A stretch of DNA of 64,000 nt from Novipirellula caenicola. Lineage in GTDB: Bacteria > Planctomycetota > Planctomycetia > Pirellulales > Pirellulaceae. Location: contig NZ_BAABRO010000001.1 of the NCBI RefSeq assembly GCF_039545035.1, forward strand, positions 992,001 to 1,056,000. The letters run 5' to 3'. The notes below the pieces were generated by a model. That model was given only the letters and a program-made list of their open reading frames with translations. It did not search any database and was not told the DNA's origin. Below are positions 46,536 through 54,667 of the stretch, piece by piece. A program made the translations under genes and the position numbers. Every line of letters starts with the position of its first letter. Position 1 is the first letter of the stretch.

Positions 46536-47443
46536 GAGAGATCCTGATCCTAGATATGGAAAGAAAAAGACAGTGGGTTACTCCAACCACGCGACACAAC
46601 CCTTTGCTCGCTTGCGGCGATGAAACAGTTGAGTCTGCAAAGGATATAACTCAATTCTCGCGAGAAAGTTTTGCAATACTGTGCATTTTTCAATAAAGAA
46701 CCGCAAGAGGGCTGCGATTCAACCGTTATGAAATTCTCGGACAGCGGTTTTCGCGGAGTAATGACTGCGCCGGAGAACCCCATTCCGGTCATACCAGACT
46801 CCTGAATGCAGACAGACCCCCTCACTGGAGACGCAATTTGCCCCAAGACAGCGGCGCCATCTATATGATGTCCAATCGAACCCCAAATGGGATAGCATTT
46901 GGGGGGCTTAGTTCTTGGCCACTGGAACGATCGGATTGACGTCAGATACCGGGGCTACGCTTTTCTTCGGGACGCTGCTGTATCGAGCTCTGCACCGAAA
47001 AAGCGGGAGCAGAGTTGGTAGACGGCTTGTTGATTTAATGAAGTTTCCTGCGGCAACGGGTGTATGATGGACTTTCTATTCCGTCAATGGCGTATTCGAC
47101 GGACTAGGAAGTCCATCGTACGACTAAATCAACAAGCCGTAGAAGAGTTCTGTGCAAGCCGAATTCGCAGCAGGCCACACGTCTTAGCGGCCAAAACCAT
47201 CTCTATTGAGTCACGACTGCACCAAAAGAGCTAGGCCTCTCGGGGGCATGGTCGTCATGGGTTGGACTGCCCTGTAAATCGACGTGTGCCAGCCGATTCG
47301 ACCGTAGCACCACGATCTGCCAGAATGAACAGCAACTGCCCCCGTCGTCGACACCGGCGATCATCGGTGATTAAAAACGAAACCGGGGGCAACGATTCCT
47401 ACAAACACCCCATTTCCGCCTCTGGTTTGAGCGAGAGAGTCTC
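46536..47443. other. 908-bp intergenic region with element copy D
   Basis: No convincing gene is present. A frame on the minus strand at 46550-46846 is unlike protein. Contents: a perfect hairpin CCCCAAATG-GATAG-CATTTGGGG-like (46881-46904) without a T-run, then element copy D (47023-47139). The region upstream of astB (about 47150-47443) and that upstream of DUF1559 (about 46540-46800) must hold the divergent promoters. Confidence 0.6.
47023..47139 (+). mobile_element. 117-bp palindromic MITE-like element, copy D
   Basis: Starts CGGCTTGTTGATTTAATG and ends CTAAATCAACAAGCCG. It is flanked by TAGA on both sides (47019-47022, 47140-47143). The flanks GAGTT/GAGTTCTG resemble a diverged 26-bp hairpin repeat. 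One inner arm has the variant TTTCTATTCCG. Confidence 0.9.
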
Positions 47444-48754
47444 TTGAAATTAACCGAAGTCCAAGTCGATCGCCTTGTCGGCCCCACGCATCATTTTGGG
47501 GGTCTTGGTGTTGGCAATGTTGCTTCGCTGTCGCACGCGGGCAATGTTTCGAGTCCCGCCAGCGCCGCACTCCAGGGGCTCGACAAGATGCGTTTGGTCG
47601 CAAGCTATGGCGTACCGCAGTTCATTTTGCCGCCCCAGCTTCGGCCTGATGTGAACTTTTTAACGCAAGTCGGTTTTCAAATTGCCGATGGCGAATCGCT
47701 CGAACAAGTGGCCCAGCAAACACCGACCGTTCTATCTGCTGCAATGAGCTGTTCCGCGATGTGGACGGCGAACGCCGCCACGGTTTCGCCCGCAATCGAC
47801 AATCGTTTTGGTTTGCCAGCGATGACCGTGGCGAATCTAGACGCCAGCATGCATCGAGCGATCGAGGCCGAGTCCACGACGCAAGAACTTCGCTGTCTTT
47901 TTCCCAAAACCAAGGTCCTGCGGCCGCTTCCCGGCGGCGCCGCGATGCGTGACGAAGGGGCCGCCAACCACATGCGATTTGGCAGCGATCAAAATGAACC
48001 TGGAATTCATTTGTTCGTCTACGGTGACGGCGATCCCGCGGCGAAACGTTTTTGGCCTCGTCAATCACTGCTCGCGTGTAAGGCGATTGCAATTGGGCAG
48101 GGACTCGATCCGGAAAACACCTTTTTGGTCAAACAACATCCTGATGCGATCGATGCGGGAGCATTTCATAACGACGTCGTTGCGGCGAGTCACCACGACT
48201 TGTTGATTCATCATGAGCGGGCCTTTTACGATCCGGACCACGTGATCTCGCGAATGGCCGATCGCTACCAACAATGTTTTGGCCGCCCGCTACGGCGAGT
48301 GGTCGTAAGCGACACCGATCTGCCACTCGCCGATGCTGTTCGCACCTACTTGTTTAACAGTCAATTGATCAGCCCCGCGGCGGAGAACGAGACCGCAGTG
48401 CCGCCGGTTCTGATTTGTCCATCCCAGGTGCAACAGCATACTCCGACGCGGACGCTGGTCGAATCGTGGATCGGCGAATCGAAATTTTTCAGCGAGGTAC
48501 GCTATGTCGATTTGAATCAGAGCATGGCCGGAGGCGGAGGGCCGGCATGCCTCAGGCTTCGGATTCCGCTGACCCCACCTGAACTGCAGCAATGTGACTC
48601 GCGTTACCGGTGGACCGAAGAACTCGACCAACGTCTGCGACGAACCATTAGCGAGTTCTATCCGACGCGAGTTTCGCCAACGGATCTGGCTTCGGCCGAA
48701 TTGATTTCCAAATCGCGACAAGCTCACTCGGAAATTGCTAAACTATTCCAGTAG
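47444..48754 (+). CDS. astB: AstB, N-succinylarginine dihydrolase
   Basis: AstB converts N2-succinylarginine to N2-succinylornithine, releasing ammonia and carbon dioxide, the second step of arginine succinyltransferase catabolism. The 436-residue length is near the family's ~440. Segments typical of it include VQVDRLVGPTHHFGGLGVGN at the N-terminus, SCSAMWTANAATVSP, GAANHMRF, VKQHPDAIDAGAFHNDVV and MAGGGGPACLRLRI with the catalytic Cys in GGGGPACLR. The start is TTG 47444. It lies 7.2 kb from astD on the same strand, with unrelated genes between. Confidence 0.93.
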   Translation: MKLTEVQVDRLVGPTHHFGGLGVGNVASLSHAGNVSSPASAALQGLDKMRLVASYGVPQFILPPQLRPDVNFLTQVGFQIADGESLEQVAQQTPTVLSAAMSCSAMWTANAATVSPAIDNRFGLPAMTVANLDASMHRAIEAESTTQELRCLFPKTKVLRPLPGGAAMRDEGAANHMRFGSDQNEPGIHLFVYGDGDPAAKRFWPRQSLLACKAIAIGQGLDPENTFLVKQHPDAIDAGAFHNDVVAASHHDLLIHHERAFYDPDHVISRMADRYQQCFGRPLRRVVVSDTDLPLADAVRTYLFNSQLISPAAENETAVPPVLICPSQVQQHTPTRTLVESWIGESKFFSEVRYVDLNQSMAGGGGPACLRLRIPLTPPELQQCDSRYRWTEELDQRLRRTISEFYPTRVSPTDLASAELISKSRQAHSEIAKLFQ

Positions 48755-48892
48755 AACGACTTGCGGCCATGCTGCCGCAGCTCTGCCGAGGGGATTCCCA
48801 CCTTTTTTGAGGAAACCTCCCTAACATTCTTTTCTCGGTTTCGTTGTCGAAGATGAAACCCACGTCTATCTCCTATCGCTAATCTCATCATC

Positions 48893-49408
48893 ATGCCGGA
48901 TCACGCCCCAACTCAGTGGCCCGCCGAAACCATCAGTGCATTGGTGGATCGTTTTGAGCGACCGCTGTTGGCGTATGCGTCACGGATGCTTGGTGGTGAT
49001 TGGCAAGAGGCTCAGGACGCGGTGCAGGAAACGTTTCTGCGGCTGTGTCGCGAAGATCGTCAAAAGATCGAATCTCGCATCGCAGCTTGGCTGTTTTCCG
49101 TATGCCGAAGCCGAGTCATTGACATGCAAAGAACCAAACATTCGACGCCGATTGACGCGTCAAAAGTCTCGCTCGCCGACCCAGCCCCGGACGTGTCCGA
49201 AGTGGCCAGCGACGAGGAAGCTCGCCATCGACTTACCGAGATGGTGGATCAATTGTCACCGCGACAACAGGAAGTACTGCGTTTGCGGATGCAGGCCGGA
49301 TTGAGCTACCGCGAGATCGCCGAGGTGACCGGATTGACGGTCAGCAACGTCGGCTTCCATCTGCACGAAGCGGTTCGCAACCTACGCAACTCGCTGGCGA
49401 TGAGCTAA
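48893..49408 (+). CDS. ECF-type RNA polymerase sigma factor
   Basis: A 171-residue sigma-70-family factor with region 2 (about 18-90; LLAYASRMLGGDWQEAQDAVQETFLRLCR) and region 4 (about 115-165; LSPRQQEVLRLRMQAGLSYREIAEVTGLTVSNVGFHLHEAVRNLR). There is no region 1.1 or 3. It starts at ATG 48893. The next gene, 71 bp downstream, encodes a protein whose N-terminus looks like an anti-sigma domain, so the two are probably a regulatory pair. Confidence 0.92.
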   Translation: MPDHAPTQWPAETISALVDRFERPLLAYASRMLGGDWQEAQDAVQETFLRLCREDRQKIESRIAAWLFSVCRSRVIDMQRTKHSTPIDASKVSLADPAPDVSEVASDEEARHRLTEMVDQLSPRQQEVLRLRMQAGLSYREIAEVTGLTVSNVGFHLHEAVRNLRNSLAMS

Positions 49409-49479
49409 ACGCGAAAAGGTGTCCAAGCTCTTTTTTGCAAAGCTTCCGATCCATCCACAATAAAACACTGAGTTCTAAT

Positions 49480-52314
49480 ATGTCTGAATCCATCTGGAAT
49501 GATCCTCGGATTACCGCTTACGTGCTTGACGAGTTGCCCGCCGATGAGCGTGCCGCTTTCGAAAGCGAAATGCAATCCAATCCCGAATTAGCCGCGGCGG
49601 TCGAAGAAGCTCGCGGCGTGACGAGCAAGCTTGATTCGTTGTTCGCATCCGAATCGACGCCACCGCTGGACGCCAATCGCCGCGATAAGATCATCGCCGG
49701 TGATCATCGCCCAACGTTTGTAACGACCCAACCGAAACGAGCATGGTACCAACTTGGCACCGTAGAGCTTGTTGTGACTGCGGCAATCGTCTTGATCATC
49801 GCTGCGATCGCGATCCCAGCGAGTATGTCGCCCAAAATTGCGATGAACGGTGACGCTGTGGCTGATCCCCAAGAGGAACCGACACTCAGCCAAGAAGACT
49901 ACATGCGAATGGCAACGAGTGGGCAAGAACAAGACGAAGAGATCGTCGAGCTATCGGCAGATTCGCTCGGTGGCGAGAGAGAGTTGACGCCTCATGATGT
50001 GGCCGACGCCAGCGGATTTGCTGCCGCCGAAGCGGCGGCACCAGCAACGTCTCCGATGGCAACGGCGCCAATGTCAGCCGCAGCGATGTCCGCCGATTCC
50101 GCATCCGATCAGTTTCACAGTCGTGCAGAAGCAAAACGCGATGCAGACACAGCTCCCCCCCAAGTCGCGATGCGATCGATGCTGAAAGAATCTTCTGCGG
50201 ACCAAGGTGGGGAAGGTTCGGAGCAAGCGGGAGCATTAGGGATGTCCCCGCCGCCATCCATATCATTGCAAGACACTAGCGGATTGCGAACGGCGGCGGA
50301 GCCGAAGCCCGAAAAGTCAAGAGGATACCCACTTGACAAAAAATGGAGCCAGATTGCTCCTGCGGCTCCAGCAGCTGAGGATCCTTTTGGAGCCACTAAC
50401 TCGGATCTCTTTGCGGAAGTGGAGGCCGCACAAACCGAATTTGCCCCAGGTGGAATGGCGATGGGCGGATCGCAGAATGAGTCCAACGATCGTTTGAAAA
50501 GGGGAAGAAGCGGAGGTATGGGGATGGATATGCCTGAGAGTCCCTCACCGAGCGACCGCGAATCCCAATCTTCTGATCTCAGCGATGGTATGGCAATGCT
50601 AGAAGGCGGTTATGGGCTGCCTAGCGATACATCAACACTCCCTTCATCCGAGGTCAGATCGAATCGAGATAATAACATTCCGAGATTGTCCAAGGCCGTC
50701 ACGACGCTTGAAAAAAAAGGGCAGACAACCGCAGGTGGATATGGGCTTCCGATGGATACGGTGCCCTTGAACACCAGATTGGGATCCGAGCTGAAACAGT
50801 CGATTCCTGGTTTGCCCAAAGCCATCCAATTGCTGGACGAAGAGGTTCGCAACCCTGAAGGCGTTGGTCCTGGAACCCCAGGTGACCAGTTTGACGTGAT
50901 CGAGGACAACCCGTTCCGGCGTGTTTCTGAGCATCCACTAAGCACGTTTTCAGTCGATGTCGACACCGCCAGCTATAGCAAGGTGCGTGATTTCCTTGTT
51001 CGTGCAAACCAGCTGCCACGACCCGACGCAGTCCGCATCGAAGAGATGATCAACTACTTTGACTACAACTACGATCCGCCCGCCGCCGACGCGGAACATC
51101 CTTTCGCGGCACGCGCGGTCGTGACCGAATGTCCTTGGAATCCACAGCATCGATTGGCCCGGATCGCGCTGAAGGGAAAAGTGATTGAGCAATCTGATCG
51201 ACCGCGCTGCAACTTGGTGTTCTTGCTGGACACCAGCGGTTCGATGAACCAAGCCAACAAATTGCCGCTGGTCCAAGACGGCATGAAAATGTTGTTAGAG
51301 CAATTGAACGAGAACGACCGAGTGGCGATCGCAGTCTATGCCGGATCGGCCGGATTGGTACTTGATTCCACGAAAGTGAAAAACGGCAAGAAAGTTCGCA
51401 AGGCGCTGACGCAGCTCTCCGCCGGCGGCAGCACCAATGGCGGTGCCGGCATCGCCTTGGCCTACCAAGTCGCTCGCGACCATTTCATCCCTGACGGTGT
51501 CAACCGCGTGATCCTGTGTACCGATGGCGATTTCAACGTCGGCACGACCGGTACCGACGCACTGGTACGCATGGTGGAAAAAGAAGCCAAGGGAGGCGTC
51601 TTTCTGTCGGTGCTCGGGTTTGGCATGGGCAACCATAACGATTCGATGCTCGAGCAAATCAGCGGCCGAGGCAACGGCAACTATGCCTTCATCGACAATG
51701 AAAAGGAAGCTCGCAAGGTACTGGTCGATCAAACCAACAGCACGCTGGTGACGATTGCCAAGGACGTCAAACTGCAAGTCGAATTCAATCCAACGCAAGT
51801 CAACTCGTACCGTTTGATTGGCTACGAGAACCGAGTGCTGGCGAAAGAAGACTTCAATGACGACAAAAAGGATGCGGGCGAGATTGGGGCGGGGCATAGT
51901 GTCACCGCACTGTACGAAATCGTCCCCGCAGGCTCCGAACCGGACGCGGCCAAACCCAAGGTCGACGACTTGAAGTACCAAGCCAAGGTCAAACCAACCA
52001 AGGCGGCACAGAGTGACGAAATGTTGACAATCAAGCTGCGTTACAAACAGCCCGATGGCGACACCAGCACCTTGGTCGAGTTTCCGGTGACGGACGAGGG
52101 GGACAGCTTTGACAAAGCCGACAAAGAGACTCGCTTTGCCGCCGCCGTCGCCGGTTTTGGAATGCAGCTTCGCCGCAGCGAGTACAAAGGAAACTGGACG
52201 CTCGGCGACGTGGTCCGCGTCGCGGAGGCCAGCAAGGGCGAAGACCGATTTGAATTGAGGGCCGAATTCATTGAGCTCGCTCAAAAGGCGAGTCAACTGA
52301 TGGGCCAAGAATAA
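49480..52314 (+). CDS. anti-sigma-like / VWA (YfbK-type) fusion membrane protein
   Basis: A 944-residue protein. Residues 1-55 (DPRITAYVLDELPADERAAFESEM...) match the zinc-less anti-sigma/FecR-like N-terminus, and one transmembrane helix lies near 100-120. A long low-complexity Ala/Gly/Met/Ser-rich linker follows (to about 460), including an imperfect tandem repeat starting GGYGLP (near 377 and 418). The rest is a YfbK-type module: EHPLSTFSVDVDTASY, then a VWA domain with the MIDAS LLDTSGSMNQ, and a DUF3520-like C-terminus ending in RLGY/LAQKAS. I chose ATG 49480, 15 codons inside the longer frame. It probably holds the sigma factor until its extracytoplasmic VWA domain is engaged; that is inferred. 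Confidence 0.85.
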   Translation: MSESIWNDPRITAYVLDELPADERAAFESEMQSNPELAAAVEEARGVTSKLDSLFASESTPPLDANRRDKIIAGDHRPTFVTTQPKRAWYQLGTVELVVTAAIVLIIAAIAIPASMSPKIAMNGDAVADPQEEPTLSQEDYMRMATSGQEQDEEIVELSADSLGGERELTPHDVADASGFAAAEAAAPATSPMATAPMSAAAMSADSASDQFHSRAEAKRDADTAPPQVAMRSMLKESSADQGGEGSEQAGALGMSPPPSISLQDTSGLRTAAEPKPEKSRGYPLDKKWSQIAPAAPAAEDPFGATNSDLFAEVEAAQTEFAPGGMAMGGSQNESNDRLKRGRSGGMGMDMPESPSPSDRESQSSDLSDGMAMLEGGYGLPSDTSTLPSSEVRSNRDNNIPRLSKAVTTLEKKGQTTAGGYGLPMDTVPLNTRLGSELKQSIPGLPKAIQLLDEEVRNPEGVGPGTPGDQFDVIEDNPFRRVSEHPLSTFSVDVDTASYSKVRDFLVRANQLPRPDAVRIEEMINYFDYNYDPPAADAEHPFAARAVVTECPWNPQHRLARIALKGKVIEQSDRPRCNLVFLLDTSGSMNQANKLPLVQDGMKMLLEQLNENDRVAIAVYAGSAGLVLDSTKVKNGKKVRKALTQLSAGGSTNGGAGIALAYQVARDHFIPDGVNRVILCTDGDFNVGTTGTDALVRMVEKEAKGGVFLSVLGFGMGNHNDSMLEQISGRGNGNYAFIDNEKEARKVLVDQTNSTLVTIAKDVKLQVEFNPTQVNSYRLIGYENRVLAKEDFNDDKKDAGEIGAGHSVTALYEIVPAGSEPDAAKPKVDDLKYQAKVKPTKAAQSDEMLTIKLRYKQPDGDTSTLVEFPVTDEGDSFDKADKETRFAAAVAGFGMQLRRSEYKGNWTLGDVVRVAEASKGEDRFELRAEFIELAQKASQLMGQE

Positions 52315-52350
52315 GCCGACGCGAGCGGCGCCCGCGTCAAGGTTCCTCCG

Positions 52351-52396
52351 ACGCAATCACAGCTTTCCTGAAGCCGTGATTGCGTGTTGTTTTTTC
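52351..52396 (+). terminator. intrinsic terminator of the anti-sigma/VWA gene
   Basis: A hairpin with stem ACGCAATCAC / GTGATTGCGT, extended by GCTT/AAGC around a short TCCTG loop, is followed by a T-rich tail (GTTGTTTTTTC). It lies 37 bp after the stop codon at 52314 and just before the convergent RDD gene. Confidence 0.85.
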
Positions 52397-52399
52397 ATG

Positions 52400-52870
52400 C
52401 TATCGGGACTTCACCACAAACGTGTGTGGAAAACGATCGTGCCAACCTCTCGAGGTTTCTCCAAGAAAGGAGAACGCTTCGAACGGAATGAGCCGCGAGA
52501 AAGTGCGACCGAGAATCTGGCCAAATGTGGGTTTGCCTCCCTGTTCGTTGACCACTTTCGTTCCCGTGACCAACTTCCCCAGCGTCCTTGACGTCGTGGC
52601 TTCGCACAGAATGTAGTAGATGAGAAATAATGGCAGGCCAATCAAAAAGCCAGGGGTTTGGTTGATAAAGTCCACTCCGTCTTGACCGCCGACCAAGACG
52701 ATGATCGCCCCAAAGACAAAACTGACCACGAACTGCATGATGTAGTCAATCAAAAAGTTCGCGAGTCGAAGTCCTTTCCCTGCGGGCACGACTTCACCGT
52801 CAACGAGATACGCGGCAGGTTCAGCCAATGTCGCTGTGGATGCGGCATAAGGATTTAGTGGTTCATTCAT
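52400..52870 (-). CDS. RDD-family membrane protein
   Basis: A 156-residue protein of the RDD family: GLRLANFLIDYIMQF (Arg-Asp entry), a central span, SRTLGKLVTGTKVV, and a conserved end with FSRLIPFEAFSFLG and RGWHDRFPHTFVV. Three transmembrane helices are expected. It begins 5 bp after the stop of the next gene upstream (52875-53381), so they share a transcript. Physiological role unknown. Confidence 0.88.
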   Translation of the reverse strand: MNEPLNPYAASTATLAEPAAYLVDGEVVPAGKGLRLANFLIDYIMQFVVSFVFGAIIVLVGGQDGVDFINQTPGFLIGLPLFLIYYILCEATTSRTLGKLVTGTKVVNEQGGKPTFGQILGRTFSRLIPFEAFSFLGETSRGWHDRFPHTFVVKSR

Positions 52871-52874
52871 TTTT

Positions 52875-53381
52875 TCAGGGCTCTATTTCTCGGAGGGGTT
52901 TGGGAAGCGGAACAGAGGAATCGATTAACACTTGATCAAACACAGGTTGAGGTGAACTGGTTAGCAAAAAACCACGTTGCTGTTTTCCGTCAATGTACCA
53001 GTGAGCGTGTAGACATTCGAAACAAATCACCAGTTCGTAGCGACGGCCGTCCACGATGGCACGGATCCCATGACGCGGACTGAAGCACGCAGCGATCTGT
53101 TTTTTGTTTTCGGCGACACCGGCGTCCAAGGCATCCATAAGCGATTGACGAACCGAATCACTCGACACAAGCGTACTGCCTAGCACAGGCCAACGATAGA
53201 AGTGATCACCCTGTTCCGCCCCAGACGGCTCGGGAGAAAGCGACAGCACCTCGAACGAGGACGCTTGACGAAGCGAATTCGACGCGTGCTGATAACCATA
53301 GGGTGCAGTCAACACCATCACAAACAGCACTACCGCTGTCAGCAAGGCGAAACAGGCAGCGAGTCGTAACTGGTATCTCAT
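52875..53381 (-). CDS. hypothetical membrane-anchored protein
   Basis: A 168-residue protein with one N-terminal transmembrane helix (about 7-27) and a soluble part containing CFSPRHGIRAIV and YELVICFECLHAHWYI. The two cysteines in the latter could form a disulfide or bind metal. Paired with the downstream RDD gene at a 4-bp spacing. Planctomycetes have several such 'hypothetical' proteins; no function can be given. Confidence 0.6.
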   Translation of the reverse strand: MRYQLRLAACFALLTAVVLFVMVLTAPYGYQHASNSLRQASSFEVLSLSPEPSGAEQGDHFYRWPVLGSTLVSSDSVRQSLMDALDAGVAENKKQIAACFSPRHGIRAIVDGRRYELVICFECLHAHWYIDGKQQRGFLLTSSPQPVFDQVLIDSSVPLPKPLREIEP

Positions 53382-53392
53382 TTTCTTATTTT

Positions 53393-53590
53393 TTATTTGG
53401 CGCGTTGCCCCATGATTAGGATCGCCTTGGCGCAGATTTCAGTAAGCCGCGAGGAACTGTGTCCGACACCGGGAACAGTAATAAGCTGAACCCCAGATTC
53501 GACCTGATTCTCAGCCGCAAACATCTCCATCTCCTTGACGTAGTGCTGAGCCCGATGCGTTGCGATCCGATCGATCTGCTTAGAACGATC
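53393..53590 (-). pseudogene. 3' remnant of an alpha/beta-hydrolase-like gene
   Basis: The stop is at 53393. The last ~65 residues (QIDRIATHRAQHYVKEMEMF..., VPGVGHSSSRLTEICAKAIL) read like the C-terminus of a serine hydrolase, where a GxGH motif carries the catalytic His. Further upstream the same frame is only a shadow of the lipoprotein gene at 53580-54077, so no N-terminus exists. This looks like a gene cut by a rearrangement. The left boundary at about 53590 is approximate. Confidence 0.5.
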
Positions 53591-54077
53591 CCGTTGGAAA
53601 TTCGTCGGTGGGGTAACGCGCGGTGAGCTCACCATCGACAAATTCCATCGGAAGTCCCACATAGCCGATCCGTTGCTTCCTGCCATTTTCGGGAGGCGTT
53701 GGCGGCAGCGACTCCTGGTGGCTGAGGCGATAGAAGCCACCTTTGACTCTGAAATAGTGCCAACTCTGATCCGAACCAACGTAGGAAAACGGTTGCCCAT
53801 TGGCGAATCCGTCCAGTTGGACAAGTGAAACCGTCACGGCAGAATCAAGATCGAACGTCGCCAAAGTCCAGTCAGGCTTGCCAGTCGATTTTATTTTTTC
53901 CTGTTCATTCGTCGCCACCGTCGTTGACTGATCGGTTTCGACGATAGCATCGTCGCTCGGTCGCTCGTCGTCCGGTTGCGGTTGAGGTGTCGTTTCCATG
54001 CAGCCCATGGCGAACAGTAACAGCAGCACCGGTAGCACAGTTTGTATGCGGTGGATGCCACTAATTTTGCGGTGCAT
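53580..54077 (-). CDS. lipoprotein, unknown function
   Basis: A 165-residue protein. ATG 54077 gives a signal peptide with a clear lipobox (VLLLLFAMGC). The mature part has a short acidic linker (QPQPDDERPSDDAIVETDQS) and a beta-rich C-terminal domain, including DWTLATFDLDSAVTVSLVQLDGF. A longer frame to 54206 exists but lacks the lipoprotein start. Its stop overlaps the start of the hydrolase remnant by a few bases, in another frame. Confidence 0.65.
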   Translation of the reverse strand: MHRKISGIHRIQTVLPVLLLLFAMGCMETTPQPQPDDERPSDDAIVETDQSTTVATNEQEKIKSTGKPDWTLATFDLDSAVTVSLVQLDGFANGQPFSYVGSDQSWHYFRVKGGFYRLSHQESLPPTPPENGRKQRIGYVGLPMEFVDGELTARYPTDEFPTGSF

Positions 54078-54667
54078 ACTCAACCTCTTTTCTTTCAGTC
54101 GGGTAATGCTGACGATCAGCCGGTCCAACACCAGCGGGTGCCTTCGGTCAGCATACCAGCCGAGCTGCGACCACGTTCGATTTCGCTGCACGATTCGCGA
54201 CGGCACACTGGGACGTTACATTGTAAGGTCAACGCACAATGTCAGGCCCCCCAAAACCGGAGCTGCTTTTTTTATGTTCGCGATAACAGGCCGGAGGCCG
54301 ACACGCCCTCTGCCGGTGGCGTGAGCTACCGGCTAGTGGACGCGGGAAAATAGAGCCCGGAGGGCGACACACTCTGTCGTCATTGTTTCGGCCTCCGGCC
54401 TTGTGGCAACAAGTCGCCTCTAAACCGTCGCCTCTAAACCGTTGGCTCACGCCAACGGCAAGTCATGTTTCGGCCTCCGGCCTATTCGCTTGCTATTAAA
54501 ATCAGCATTCGTTGAAGTTGGTGGAGAGGTGACAGAAAACCGGCACAACCAAACATCATAGAAACCCGATCGTTTTTGCAGCCCGTGACCAACGCCTAGT
54601 GCGGGCGGCGGAGGTGGAAAACGAAACGTGGATGGGAATCGGACTACAGGGCCGGCAGCCTGTGCTG
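54078..54667. other. 590-bp intergenic region with REP-like cluster
   Basis: No gene is seen. It holds the second REP-like cluster (54282-54494, reverse orientation to copy 1). Nothing was recognised in 54495-54667, the 3' flank of the DUF4159 gene, apart from an AGGCTG/CAGCCT-type short dyad near 54650. Confidence 0.6.
54282..54494 (-). repeat. REP-like palindrome cluster, about 213 bp, copy 2
   Basis: Reverse complement homologous to 33852-34050 across its length, including the hairpin units around CCGTTGGC/GCCAACGG and the CCGGCCT blocks. It carries a 14-bp tandem duplication (GTCGCCTCTAAACC twice, 54413-54440) that copy 1 lacks. Confidence 0.85.

Noticed and set aside
46550-46846. 98-codon frame upstream of DUF1559 on the minus strand
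   Set aside because: No ribosome site or recognisable protein features, and it lies where the DUF1559 leader and promoter should be.
46881-46904. Perfect hairpin CCCCAAATG/CATTTGGGG as a terminator
   Set aside because: No T-run follows on either strand and it is far from any gene end; recorded only as part of the intergenic region.
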